In this document: positions 1 to 8,022 of the stretch, piece by piece
Numbering within the stretch: position 1 is the stretch's first letter
How the letters are laid out: each line of letters opens with the position of its first letter
DNA from: Bacteroidales bacterium UBA3856
GTDB lineage: Bacteria; Bacteroidota; Bacteroidia; Bacteroidales; UBA932
Length of the DNA: 11,030 nt
Direction of reading: 5' to 3'
Assembly: GCA_002392525.1 (NCBI GenBank)
Contig: DGHE01000127.1
Location: 587-11,616, forward strand
Notes under the pieces: generated by a model
Told to the model about the DNA's origin: nothing
The model's database searches: none
What the model saw: the letters and a program-made list of their open reading frames with translations, nothing else
Made by a program: the position numbers and the translations under genes

Positions 1-636
1 GCGGCCACCGTGGCTGGCCTCGGCATTTCGCCTTCCCAGATAGACAGGATAGCCGATGTTCCGTACGAGGAGCTTCTATCGGCCTATACCGCCGCCCTGG
101 AGAAGGTGCGGGGTGAGGCCCGCGTGGACGGCACCCTCCCCTCCAATATCCTGGACATGCTCCTGTTCGGGCAGATGCCCGTGGTGGACGGGGAGGTGAT
201 TCCCGCGCAGCCGTCATCGGCCAAATCCCTTTCCCTGTCGAAGGACGTTCCGGTGATGGTCGGCACGGTGTACAACGAGTTCACCCCGGACCAGGAGGAC
301 CCCATTTTCCGTCCTCTGGCACTCCGGCAGGCGTCGGACCGCACCGCCGCCGGCTGCGCGCCCGTGTATTTCTACCGCTTTGACTGGAAGACGCCCGTGC
401 TGGACGGGGCCATGGGAAGCCCGCACTGCATTGACATTCCCTTTGTGTTTGACAATGTGCTGCGTCACCGCACGTTTACGGGCGGGGGAGAGGATGCCGT
501 GGAGCTGGGCCACCGCGTGAGCCGGCTGTGGACGTCGTTCGCCCGCACCGGCAAGCCTGTTTCCGACGGTATGCCCGAATGGGAACCCTGGCCCGCTACG
601 CTGAAGATTAACATTGAAACCATACTTGTAAAATGA
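1..636 (+). CDS. Type-B carboxylesterase (PnbA/cholinesterase-like family), C-terminal part
   Basis: The frame is open from the first base and ends with TGA at 634-636, so this is the 3' part of a gene that begins upstream. A GTG at position 10 is probably just an internal Val codon. The visible 211 residues match the C-terminal half of the alpha/beta-hydrolase type-B carboxylesterases: a PVVDGEVIP segment (from about 178), then VPVMVGTVYNEFTP with the likely catalytic acid Glu at 277-279, then VYFYRFDW and GSPHCIDIPFVF with the likely catalytic His at 424-426, then LWTSFARTGKP and a WPA motif near the end. The nucleophile elbow (GESAG in this family) should lie upstream and cannot be checked. 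Such enzymes hydrolyse carboxylic esters; here it probably deacylates glycans or their aglycone esters, judging only from the neighbouring PUL genes. The stop overlaps the next start as ATGA, which suggests translational coupling. Family call is firm, substrate unknown. Confidence 0.9.
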   Translation, partial: AATVAGLGISPSQIDRIADVPYEELLSAYTAALEKVRGEARVDGTLPSNILDMLLFGQMPVVDGEVIPAQPSSAKSLSLSKDVPVMVGTVYNEFTPDQEDPIFRPLALRQASDRTAAGCAPVYFYRFDWKTPVLDGAMGSPHCIDIPFVFDNVLRHRTFTGGGEDAVELGHRVSRLWTSFARTGKPVSDGMPEWEPWPATLKINIETILVK

Positions 637-1454
637 AAAAACTGATTCTGATGGCTGCCGCGCTGGCAGTGGTGGCCTGCGGTACCTCCAGCACCAAGGA
701 CAACGATCCCTGGGGAAAAGTAGACCCCGACAAGACGCCGAAGCAGTCTTCGGTATATGACTGCACCCTGCACAGTAACAGCATGAACCGGGATATGACT
801 TATTCCGTCTATCTGCCGGCAGACTACGATAAGACCAAAACCTATCCCATCTTCTTCCTTCTGCATGGTTACGAGGATGGCAACCAGAACGCCACGCACA
901 ACCGCTGCTGGCTGGACAAGGGCAATGCCGCCAAGATCGCCGACGATTACATCAAGGCCAACGGCGTTTCCATGGTGATCGTGATGCCCAACGGCCTGGA
1001 CAAGTTCTATATGAATGACGGGTATGAGAAATATTTCGAAGAGGAGCTGATCCCGCATGCCATTTCCGAGTACCACGGGAATGGAAAGTGTGCCATCGGC
1101 GGTCTGTCCATGGGCGGCTTCGGCACTCTGTTCCATGCGCTGAAGTATCCCGCCAAGTTCACCTATGCCTATGCCATGAGCCCGGCCGCCAAGGTAGACT
1201 GGGGTGTCATGAAGGTGGACCCGAAGGAGTTCATCGGCCTTCAGGAAGACAAGTCCGTCTTCCCTCCCTTTACCATCGAGGTGGGCCAGCAGGACTACAC
1301 GGTGAACAACAACGATTCCAAGACGCTGTACCGTACCATGACGCAGAACGGTATCGAATGCGAATGGATCGAGCGGGAAGGCACGCACGACTGGACTTTC
1401 TGGAAGGCGTGTCTTCCCAAAGCCCTGCGCAAGGTGGGCGCATCGTTCAAATAA
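633..1454 (+). CDS. CE1-like esterase lipoprotein (esterase D / feruloyl esterase family), single domain
   Basis: This 273-residue protein starts at the ATG inside the ATGA overlap with the preceding carboxylesterase. Residues 1-15 form a short lipoprotein signal peptide ending VVAC, with Cys16 as the probable lipidation site. A low-complexity linker rich in Ser, Asp and Lys follows to about residue 40. The rest is an alpha/beta-hydrolase of the esterase D/CE1 type (Pfam PF00756 family): MTYSVYLPADYD, then FFLLHGYEDG (oxyanion-hole HG), VIVMPNG, nucleophile elbow GLSMGG with Ser159, probable acid Asp221 in VGQQDYT, and probable His252 in EGTHDWTFWK. All three triad residues are present. Unlike the next gene it has no N-terminal E-set domain. 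CE1 members release feruloyl, acetyl or similar acyl groups from plant polysaccharides; that role here is inferred from the PUL context. An acyl esterase of another specificity, such as an S-formylglutathione hydrolase-like enzyme, is unlikely because of the lipoprotein signal. Confidence 0.9.
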   Translation: MKKLILMAAALAVVACGTSSTKDNDPWGKVDPDKTPKQSSVYDCTLHSNSMNRDMTYSVYLPADYDKTKTYPIFFLLHGYEDGNQNATHNRCWLDKGNAAKIADDYIKANGVSMVIVMPNGLDKFYMNDGYEKYFEEELIPHAISEYHGNGKCAIGGLSMGGFGTLFHALKYPAKFTYAYAMSPAAKVDWGVMKVDPKEFIGLQEDKSVFPPFTIEVGQQDYTVNNNDSKTLYRTMTQNGIECEWIEREGTHDWTFWKACLPKALRKVGASFK

Positions 1455-1456
1455 GA

Positions 1457-1469
1457 AAACATTTGAACA
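1457..1469 (+). repeat. 13-base leader element, copy 1 (AAACATTTGAACA)
   Basis: The sequence AAACATTTGAACA lies two bases after the stop codon of the upstream esterase lipoprotein. An identical 13-mer occurs at 10752-10764, again just after a stop codon and ahead of a paralogous E-set plus CE1 esterase gene. The distance from element start to the TAnnTTTG box is 43 bases here and 44 bases in the second copy. An AATG follows in both leaders, 6 and 7 bases after the element. It may be an operator or upstream promoter element, or may have been carried along when gene and leader duplicated. Confidence 0.55.
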
Positions 1470-1499
1470 ACCGAGAATGTGTTGCAGACAGATTGTTTT

Positions 1500-1507
1500 T
1501 ACATTTG
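1500..1507 (+). promoter_or_regulatory. Probable Bacteroidota -7 promoter box (TACATTTG) for the esterase-susCD unit
   Basis: TACATTTG matches the TAnnTTTG -7 consensus of the Bacteroidota primary sigma factor exactly. It lies in the 102-base non-coding gap between two esterase genes, 49 bases before the ATG at 1557. A -33 TTTG at the usual spacing of about 19-21 bases is not convincing; the nearest candidate is GTTG at 1481-1484, with a 15-base gap. Transcription would start near 1511-1515 and give a leader of about 45 bases that is A-rich. No comparable box was seen in the short gaps before susC, susD or the two downstream lipoproteins, so this could drive the whole block from 1557 to 10733. 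Confidence 0.55.
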
Positions 1508-1556
1508 CGTTCGAAAAAAAGACACTAGACAAACCAACCTTAATAACAAAAACCCA

Positions 1557-2699
1557 ATGAAACGTATTCTTTCTTCCCTCGCTCTCTGCCTGGCCATTGC
1601 CGGCGCAGCGAATGCACAGGAACTGGCCAACTTCTCCTTTGGTGGCCGTGGCATGAAACCCATTGTTTCTCCCGAGATCCAGAACGACAGCGTCACCTTC
1701 CGTCTGAAGGCCGACTACGCTACCGTCGTGAAGCTCAGCGGCAGCTGGATGCCCAACCCCTGGGGCGGCACCATCGACATGTACCGCGGCGAGAACAATG
1801 TGTGGTCTGTGAAGATTCCCCTTCCCGCTCCTGAGATCTATACCTATAACTTTGTAGTGGACGGCGTGGCCGTGAACGACCCTCAGAACATCCTCGTTCA
1901 GCGTGACGGTACCCGTTTCCTTCCCATGCTCCTCGTTCCCGGCGAGCGCACGGAGAACTATGGTGAGGCTACGAAGCACGGTACTGTGAGCCATCCCTGG
2001 TACAGCAGCAAGATCCTCGGTATGGACCGTCGTCTTACCGTTTATACTCCTTACGGTTACGAGGCTAACCCCAAGAAGAAGTATCCCGTCCTGTACCTCC
2101 TGCACGGTGCCGGCGGTGATGAGGAAGCCTGGAGCTCCATGGGCCGCGCTGCCCAGATCCTGGACAACCTCATCGAGAAGGGCCTGGCCGAGCCTATGAT
2201 CGTGGTGATGCCCAACGGCAACCCCAACCAGGCTGCTGCCCGCACCCTCAACATCCCCGAAAAGCCCATGGACTGGCGTGATCCCGCCTTCCGCGATGCT
2301 TATGTGAAGAGCCTCTGCACGGAAATCGTTCCCTTCATCGAGAAGAACTTCCGCGCTATCGCCAAGCCCTCTTCCCGCGCTATCGCCGGTCTTTCCATGG
2401 GTGGCGGCCACACCATCTCCGCTTCCATCCTCTATCCCGAGATGTTCGACTACATCTGCCCCCTGTCCGCTGCCGGTTCCGCTACCCCCGAGCAGATCGC
2501 TACCCTCAAGAAGGCTGGCGTGAAGCTTTACTTCCTGGCCTGCGGCAACACCGACTTCCTGTTCAAGGGTGCCGAGGAAATGCACGCTAAGCTCACCGAG
2601 CAGGGCCTGGAGCACGAGTACTTTGTTTCTGACGGTGGTCACGTATGGGCCAACTGGCGCCTGTACCTGAATACCTTCGCCCAGAAGCTCTTCAAGTAG
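1557..2699 (+). CDS. Secreted CE1-family esterase with N-terminal E-set (CBM48-like) domain
   Basis: I chose the ATG at 1557 because it begins a clean signal peptide (MKRILSSLALCLAIAG, cleavage after ANA before Gln22). The same frame is open further upstream, but an earlier start would put the promoter box inside the gene and bury the signal peptide. The product has 380 residues. Residues about 22-125 form an immunoglobulin-like E-set domain of the type found at the N-terminus of Bacteroidota esterases (LSGSWMPNPWGG, VWSVKIPLP, YTYNFVVDG). Residues about 148-378 are a CE1/esterase D domain: VLYLLHGAGGDEEAW (oxyanion hole), VVMPNGNPN, nucleophile GLSMGG with Ser280, probable acid Asp333 in CGNTDF, and His362 in DGGHVWANW. 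The triad looks intact. Family knowledge points to deacylation of plant polysaccharides (feruloyl or acetyl esters) in the periplasm or at the cell surface; the substrate is inferred. It sits 37 bases before susC, and a paralogue begins at 10831. Confidence 0.93.
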   Translation: MKRILSSLALCLAIAGAANAQELANFSFGGRGMKPIVSPEIQNDSVTFRLKADYATVVKLSGSWMPNPWGGTIDMYRGENNVWSVKIPLPAPEIYTYNFVVDGVAVNDPQNILVQRDGTRFLPMLLVPGERTENYGEATKHGTVSHPWYSSKILGMDRRLTVYTPYGYEANPKKKYPVLYLLHGAGGDEEAWSSMGRAAQILDNLIEKGLAEPMIVVMPNGNPNQAAARTLNIPEKPMDWRDPAFRDAYVKSLCTEIVPFIEKNFRAIAKPSSRAIAGLSMGGGHTISASILYPEMFDYICPLSAAGSATPEQIATLKKAGVKLYFLACGNTDFLFKGAEEMHAKLTEQGLEHEYFVSDGGHVWANWRLYLNTFAQKLFK

Positions 2700-2736
2700 C
2701 CTCTTACTACCTATCAATAAATAATAACTAACCAAC

Positions 2737-5700
2737 ATGAGAAAATCTAACTTGCTCAAGCGAGTGATGTCCGTGTCCCTGGGATTCTTTCTGGGGGTAT
2801 CGGCACTGCTGGCCCAGAACATCACGGTGACCGGTACGGTCACTGATGTGCAGAAGGAACCGATTATCGGTGCCTCTGTCATGCAGAAAGGAACAACGGT
2901 GGGCTCTGCTACCGACGTTGACGGTAAGTTTACCCTCGTCGTTCCCGCAGGTGCTGTTCTTGAGTTCTCTTCCATCGGCTTCGAGACCCGTACTCTCAAG
3001 GCCGAGGCCAAGATGAATGTCATCCTGGTGGAAGACTCCGAACTGCTGAACGAGACCGTGGTCGTAGGTTACGGCGTCCAGAAGAGGGAGTCCCTCACGG
3101 GCGCTATCACCCAGATCCGCTCCGAGGACATCGCCGCCACCAAGACGGCCGACGGTGTGGCTGCCCTCCAGGGTAAGATCCCCGGCCTGCTCATCACCCA
3201 GAACAGCGGTAAGCCCGGTGCTTTTGCCTCTGACATCAACCTCCGTGGTTTCGGTACCCCTATGGTCGTCGTGGACGGTGTTGTCCGTTCTACCACCCGC
3301 ACTCGTAAGTCCACTACCTGGAACCAGAATCCCAACAATGTCGAGACCTATACGGACCTCTCCGTTCTCCAGGAACTGAATCCCGAAGACATCGAGAGCA
3401 TTTCCGTGCTGAAGGACGCCTCCGCTACCATTTACGGTCTGGGCGCCCAGAACGGTGTGATCCTCATCACCACCAAGAAGGGCCAGATCAAGAAGCCCAG
3501 CGTGAACTTCAGCGCCAACCTCTCTCTGGCCGCTCCCGTCGTTCCCCGTCAGGTAGAAAGCTGGACCTCCTTCATGAAGTGGGAGAATGCCATGTCTGAC
3601 GTAGGTAAGATGGGTCACCGCTGGGAGGATGCCCAGATTGCCGCCTATGAAAACGGCGATGCTACCTGGACCGACTCGAAAGGCAACGTCCACGATGCCA
3701 TCTACACCGACTGGTACAACGAGATTTACCGCAAGGTGGCTGTGAACAAGCAGTTCAATATCTCCATCAGAGGTGGTAACGAGCTGGTGAACTACTACTT
3801 CGGTGGTGGTTATGCCGACGATAACCCTATCCTGAAGGGTGACTCCTATGGTTACAAGCGTTACAACTTCAACGCCAACGTGTCCGTGAAGCTCCTTCCG
3901 GAACTGACCATGAACTATGCCTCCAACTTCCGTCAGAGCTCGACCAATGGTATGGGTGACTTTGACCTGGACTGGAACATCTTCTACTACATCTATCAGT
4001 CCAATCCTACCGTGGGCGTTCATCCCAAGAACAATCCGGCCCACTATACGGATGTGGAAGAGCACCTGAACCCTGTGGCCCTGCTGGATACCGAAACCAC
4101 CGGTTTCACCAAGACCGACCGCAAGGATTTCTCCAATACTGTTGACTTTATTTATGAAGCTCCCTTCCTGAAGGGCCTCAGATTCCAGGCTACCGGTGCC
4201 TACGACTTCGGCCGCAGCAAGCAGCGCACGCTGGTGAAGAGTTTCATGCTCTACGACTATGAGAGCGACGAGCCCGCCTACAAGTGGGATAATGCCCGTA
4301 ACGAGACCGAATACGCCGAGATGTGGAACGACAACTCCCGTATCTATGGCCGTTTCCAGGCTATGTTCGACCGTCAGTTCGGCCGTCACAATGTGTCTGC
4401 CATGGTGGGTGCCGAACTTACCAGCATCACCAACGCCATGATCGGCGCATCCCGCTTCTATGGCCCGGACAAGTCCCAGTTCCTGTACACGCACGACGTG
4501 ATCAACCGGGGTCTGGATTCCCGTGACGACAACCAGGGTACCCGCAGTACTACCCGTACCGCCGGTTACATCGGCCGTCTCAACTACAACTACATGGGTA
4601 AGTACCTGGTGGAACTCATGGGCCGTTACGACGGTAGCTACATGTACCAGCCCGGCAAGCGCTGGAGCTTCTTCCCCTCCTACTCCCTGGGTTGGCGTAT
4701 CTCCGAAGAGAAATTCTTCAAGAACCTCTTCCCTTATGTGAACAACCTCAAGTTCCGCTGGTCCGACGGTTTCACCGGCTCCCCTCAGGGCAGCGCCTAT
4801 GCCTACATCAATGGCTATACCTCCAGCGGCTCCTGGGTATTCTCCGACGGCAAGACCACCACGGCTTATGCCAACAGCTCCGTGGCCAACACCGTTCTCA
4901 CCTGGGCCAAGGTCCGCATGATGGACTTCGGTGTGGACTGGGAACTGTGGCAGGGTAAGTTCGGCGGTACCTTCGACTGGTTCAGACGTGAGATGAAAGG
5001 TCTGGCCGCCACCCGCAGCGTTTCCCTCCCTGAGTTCTATGCTGTAGACCTCCCTTCCGAGAACCTGAACCGCACCGAGAACCAGGGTCTGGAACTCTCC
5101 CTATACCACCGCAACAGCATCGGTCACTTCAACTATCGCATCCAGGGTACCGCTACCTTCTCCCGCAACCGCTACACCTATGTGGAGAGTGAGAAGACCA
5201 ATACCTCCTACGGTTCCCAGATGGATTACTGGAAGAACGGATACCTGAACCGTTGGCAGGGTTACTATGGCGGCAGCACCTATCACTGGACCGGCGAACG
5301 CTTCACTTCCATCGACCAGGCCAGCTCCAGCCAGGTGCTCTATTCCGCCCTCAGCTCCAACGAAGGCAACCGTGCCCTCATCGTGGGCCAGTACATGCTG
5401 GAAGACCGCAACGGTAACGGTTACATCGACGGTGATGATGTGTACTACACCTGGGGCGGCGGCAACCCTCCGCTCCAGTTCGGTCTCACCTTCAGCGGCA
5501 GCTACAAGAACTTTGACTTCAGCCTCATCTTCAACGGTGCTACCATGAAGTACAAAGGTTACGGCCTCAGCGCCTACTCCGGTTACGGCTTCCTCAACTA
5601 CCTGCCTTCGCAGTACACGAATGCCTATCACGTGGCCACCTACGGCGCCGATCCCTGGGATCCCGCCACGCAGTGGGAAACCGGTTACTGGCCGGCTCTG

Positions 5701-6003
5701 GTACGTCTGAGCCAGGTGGGTTCCTACAACAGCCCTACCTACGGTGTCAATCAGCCGTACAACTTCGTGAACGCCACTTATCTGCGTCTTAAGACCATCG
5801 AACTGGGTTACCGCTTCAGCCCCGAATTCCTCAAGAAGGCCGGCATCAAGAGCGCCCGTGTGTTCTTCAACGGTGGTAACCTCTTTACTATCTGCAACAA
5901 GTTCCTGAAGTACGTGGATCCTGAATCCAACGACCAGGGTCGTGCCGGTGGTGAATTCCAGATCAACAAGACCTACAACTTCGGCTTCAATCTCAACTTC
6001 TAA
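2737..6003 (+). CDS. SusC/RagA-family TonB-dependent outer-membrane transporter
   Basis: The 1088-residue product imports oligosaccharides, in partnership with the SusD-like protein encoded six bases downstream, using energy from TonB. Order of domains: signal peptide 1-26 (ends LLA, mature Gln27); carboxypeptidase-regulatory-like domain about 28-100 (VTGTVTD, PIIGASV, GSATDVDGKF); TonB-box-like ETVVVGYG at 106-113; plug domain about 118-248, ending with VLKDASATIYG and GVILITTKKG; then a 22-strand beta-barrel to the C-terminal Phe. The plug keeps the LRGFG and VVVDG motifs, but has an extra stretch rich in Thr, Arg and Asn between VVVDG and the NPEDIES motif. A DRNGNGYIDGDD segment at 890-901 resembles the Asp-rich calcium-type loop common in SusC proteins. 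The length is normal for the family. The start is fixed by the signal peptide. It is probably co-transcribed with the preceding esterase. The transported glycan cannot be read from the sequence. Confidence 0.97.
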   Translation: MRKSNLLKRVMSVSLGFFLGVSALLAQNITVTGTVTDVQKEPIIGASVMQKGTTVGSATDVDGKFTLVVPAGAVLEFSSIGFETRTLKAEAKMNVILVEDSELLNETVVVGYGVQKRESLTGAITQIRSEDIAATKTADGVAALQGKIPGLLITQNSGKPGAFASDINLRGFGTPMVVVDGVVRSTTRTRKSTTWNQNPNNVETYTDLSVLQELNPEDIESISVLKDASATIYGLGAQNGVILITTKKGQIKKPSVNFSANLSLAAPVVPRQVESWTSFMKWENAMSDVGKMGHRWEDAQIAAYENGDATWTDSKGNVHDAIYTDWYNEIYRKVAVNKQFNISIRGGNELVNYYFGGGYADDNPILKGDSYGYKRYNFNANVSVKLLPELTMNYASNFRQSSTNGMGDFDLDWNIFYYIYQSNPTVGVHPKNNPAHYTDVEEHLNPVALLDTETTGFTKTDRKDFSNTVDFIYEAPFLKGLRFQATGAYDFGRSKQRTLVKSFMLYDYESDEPAYKWDNARNETEYAEMWNDNSRIYGRFQAMFDRQFGRHNVSAMVGAELTSITNAMIGASRFYGPDKSQFLYTHDVINRGLDSRDDNQGTRSTTRTAGYIGRLNYNYMGKYLVELMGRYDGSYMYQPGKRWSFFPSYSLGWRISEEKFFKNLFPYVNNLKFRWSDGFTGSPQGSAYAYINGYTSSGSWVFSDGKTTTAYANSSVANTVLTWAKVRMMDFGVDWELWQGKFGGTFDWFRREMKGLAATRSVSLPEFYAVDLPSENLNRTENQGLELSLYHRNSIGHFNYRIQGTATFSRNRYTYVESEKTNTSYGSQMDYWKNGYLNRWQGYYGGSTYHWTGERFTSIDQASSSQVLYSALSSNEGNRALIVGQYMLEDRNGNGYIDGDDVYYTWGGGNPPLQFGLTFSGSYKNFDFSLIFNGATMKYKGYGLSAYSGYGFLNYLPSQYTNAYHVATYGADPWDPATQWETGYWPALVRLSQVGSYNSPTYGVNQPYNFVNATYLRLKTIELGYRFSPEFLKKAGIKSARVFFNGGNLFTICNKFLKYVDPESNDQGRAGGEFQINKTYNFGFNLNF

Positions 6004-6009
6004 TCCTGC

Positions 6010-8007
6010 ATGAAAATGAAAAAGATATTCAAATATATTCTCATTGCCGGACTCACCCTCGGATTCACTTCCTGCGACAAGTTCTTTGACAACATGGAAG
6101 GCGACCTGAGCAAGGTAGCCGCCGAAGACCTGCTGAACTCTGAAAATGGTCTGCTGGCCCTGCTGGCCGACCTGTATGGCAATCTTCCTGGCCTGAGCCT
6201 TTCCGACAATGACAAGTACCAGATGTTCGGTGCCGGCGCCCGCGACCTTCCCGCCTACGCCAATACGGTTTCCGGTTTCTGGAACTACAAGGCCGTTCGT
6301 GCCGTGAACGTATTCCTCAAGGCTATCGAGGACTGCCGCGCTAAGGGTGTCCTGGATAACGCTACCGCCGACCGCTACAAGGGCGAGGCTCTCTTTATCC
6401 GCGCTTACTACTACTTTGGCAGCGTCCGCGTCTATGGCGGTGTTCCCATCGTGGAAGAAGACCTGAGCGGTTACTATGGTACCGACGAGGAAGACAAGCT
6501 CTATGTTCCCCGTTCTACCGAAAAGGAAACCTGGGACTGGGTTATCGACCAGCTTGAAAAGGCTGCCGAACTGCTTCCCGAATCCCAGACCCAGGAAATG
6601 CGTGCCAACAGGTATTCTGCTTACGCCCTGGAAGCCCGCGTCGCCCTCTGGGCCGCTTCCGTGAGTAAATACTGGGACCGTGCCGCCCTCAGCTCCAAGT
6701 ACGAGGCTGTGCAGCTGAAACTTTCCTACATGGAGAACAGCTATGCCAGTGCTTATTATCAGAAGGCCATCGATGCCGCTACCAAGGTGATCGAGTCTCC
6801 TTATAAGCTCTATGGTGGCAATCCCAACGATATCAAGGCCGCCATTACCAACCTCACCGACCTCTTCCAGACCTGGAAGGGCGAAGAAGGCCTCTTCGGC
6901 CGTTCCTACGCTACGGGTGGTGACGACTCCAATGCCGCTGCCGGCTGGGTGCCCAACCAGTGGGCTTCCGGTTACACCGGAACCGGTGTTGCCAGCTATG
7001 CCGTTACCCTGAACCTGGCCGATGAATACGACTACTATGCCAGCGAGAGCAACCGTGCCCGCAAGGATGGTAAGATCCAGACCCTGGTGAGCGGTGACGA
7101 GAACGCCTACCTGAACGATCCCGAAGTCGAGTTCACCTCCGACAAGGTGGCTTCCTACAAGCACTATAATACTGTTGACGAGCCCTTCCTCCTGAAGGAT
7201 GCCCGTTTCCAGGCCTGGGTGCTCTATCCCGGTGCTGAATTCCGCGGAGAGATCTACTACGCACAGGGTGGTATGGTGAAGCCCGATGGTACCGTCGAGG
7301 TGTATCCCAATACCAAGGCTAACGGCGACGGTAACTACAAGTACTATGTCAAGGGTGCCAATGAGAAGGACGCCAACCAGAAGGATACTGTCTGGGCATA
7401 CGGCGGCAAGGGTCAGAACAACTCTTCCTTCATGGCCCTCACCACTGACAAGAACACGAACAACCGTAACGCCTACTGCTTCACGCCCCGTAAGTTCGTG
7501 GCCCAGAAGGCTACCGCTACCGTTCAGTCTCCTTACTATGACATCCGCTACGCCGAAGTGCTCCTGACCTATGCCGAGGCCGTGGTCGAGAGTAACCTGG
7601 GTGACAAGACGCTGGCTGCCAAGTGCCTGAACGAGGTACGTCACCGTGCCGGCTTCACCGACGACGTGGAACTCACCCTGGACAATGTCCTTCACGAGTG
7701 GAAGGTAGAATTCCCCTTCGAGAACAAGTGGTCCAACGTGCTGTACCGCCGTCGTGGTTTCTACAACCCCAACAACACCAACAACAAGGAAGAGGGTACC
7801 CTGGGCAAGAAGCTCACCCTGATCCCGATGGCCGATATTTCCTCGGGTAAGGCACAGTACATTTTCCTCCGTGCCCTGCCGGTCGTATCCATGTCCAAAT
7901 ACTGGGGCTCCAATCCTACTCTGTCGTACACTGGCAACTACTACAGCCATATTGCCAACTACAAGAACGACAAGATTGTGGATAACAACAGACTTCCCGG
8001 AGAATAA
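6010..8007 (+). CDS. SusD/RagB-family glycan-binding outer-membrane lipoprotein
   Basis: This 665-residue lipoprotein is the lid partner of the SusC transporter and captures glycan at the cell surface. Its signal peptide ends FTSC with Cys22 as the lipidation site, followed by DKFFDN, a typical SusD beginning. Two starts are possible (6010 or 6016); both give a valid signal peptide and I kept the first. The N-terminal SusD-like region includes ALFIRAYYYFGSVRVYGGVP (about 127-146), the family's best conserved segment, inside TPR-like helices. The C-terminal SusD/RagB region includes DIRYAEVLLTYAEA (511-524) and LNEVRHRAG. Between them, about 190-500, is the variable part that usually carries the aromatic binding platform, and it is rich in Tyr and Trp. 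At 665 residues it is longer than classical SusD (about 550) but within the family range. It lies six bases after susC and 15 bases before the next gene. Confidence 0.96.
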   Translation: MKMKKIFKYILIAGLTLGFTSCDKFFDNMEGDLSKVAAEDLLNSENGLLALLADLYGNLPGLSLSDNDKYQMFGAGARDLPAYANTVSGFWNYKAVRAVNVFLKAIEDCRAKGVLDNATADRYKGEALFIRAYYYFGSVRVYGGVPIVEEDLSGYYGTDEEDKLYVPRSTEKETWDWVIDQLEKAAELLPESQTQEMRANRYSAYALEARVALWAASVSKYWDRAALSSKYEAVQLKLSYMENSYASAYYQKAIDAATKVIESPYKLYGGNPNDIKAAITNLTDLFQTWKGEEGLFGRSYATGGDDSNAAAGWVPNQWASGYTGTGVASYAVTLNLADEYDYYASESNRARKDGKIQTLVSGDENAYLNDPEVEFTSDKVASYKHYNTVDEPFLLKDARFQAWVLYPGAEFRGEIYYAQGGMVKPDGTVEVYPNTKANGDGNYKYYVKGANEKDANQKDTVWAYGGKGQNNSSFMALTTDKNTNNRNAYCFTPRKFVAQKATATVQSPYYDIRYAEVLLTYAEAVVESNLGDKTLAAKCLNEVRHRAGFTDDVELTLDNVLHEWKVEFPFENKWSNVLYRRRGFYNPNNTNNKEEGTLGKKLTLIPMADISSGKAQYIFLRALPVVSMSKYWGSNPTLSYTGNYYSHIANYKNDKIVDNNRLPGE

Positions 8008-8022
8008 TATTATTATTTAGCA

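Noticed and set aside
1479..1556. An upstream in-frame ATG that would extend the E-set plus CE1 esterase by 26 residues.
   Set aside because: It would place the TACATTTG box inside the gene and put a polar, Cys-containing stretch before a perfect signal peptide beginning at 1557.
2700..2736. A separate promoter for susC.
   Set aside because: The 37-base gap is AT-rich but has no TAnnTTTG box, so co-transcription with the esterase is simpler.
465..3023. An 852-codon open frame on the minus strand across both CE1 esterases into susC.
   Set aside because: It is in register with the two esterase genes, has no recognisable domain, and is explained by sense-strand codon bias.
2728..4494. A 588-codon open frame on the minus strand inside susC.
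   Set aside because: Same cause: complement of the susC codons in register, with low-complexity composition and no domain.
5101..7950. A 949-codon open frame on the minus strand across susC and susD.
   Set aside because: It is in exact register with the codons of both sense genes, so it only requires that TTA, CTA and TCA codons are absent. The predicted protein is a low-complexity Val/Gly/His-rich shadow, and the sense proteins are clear family members.
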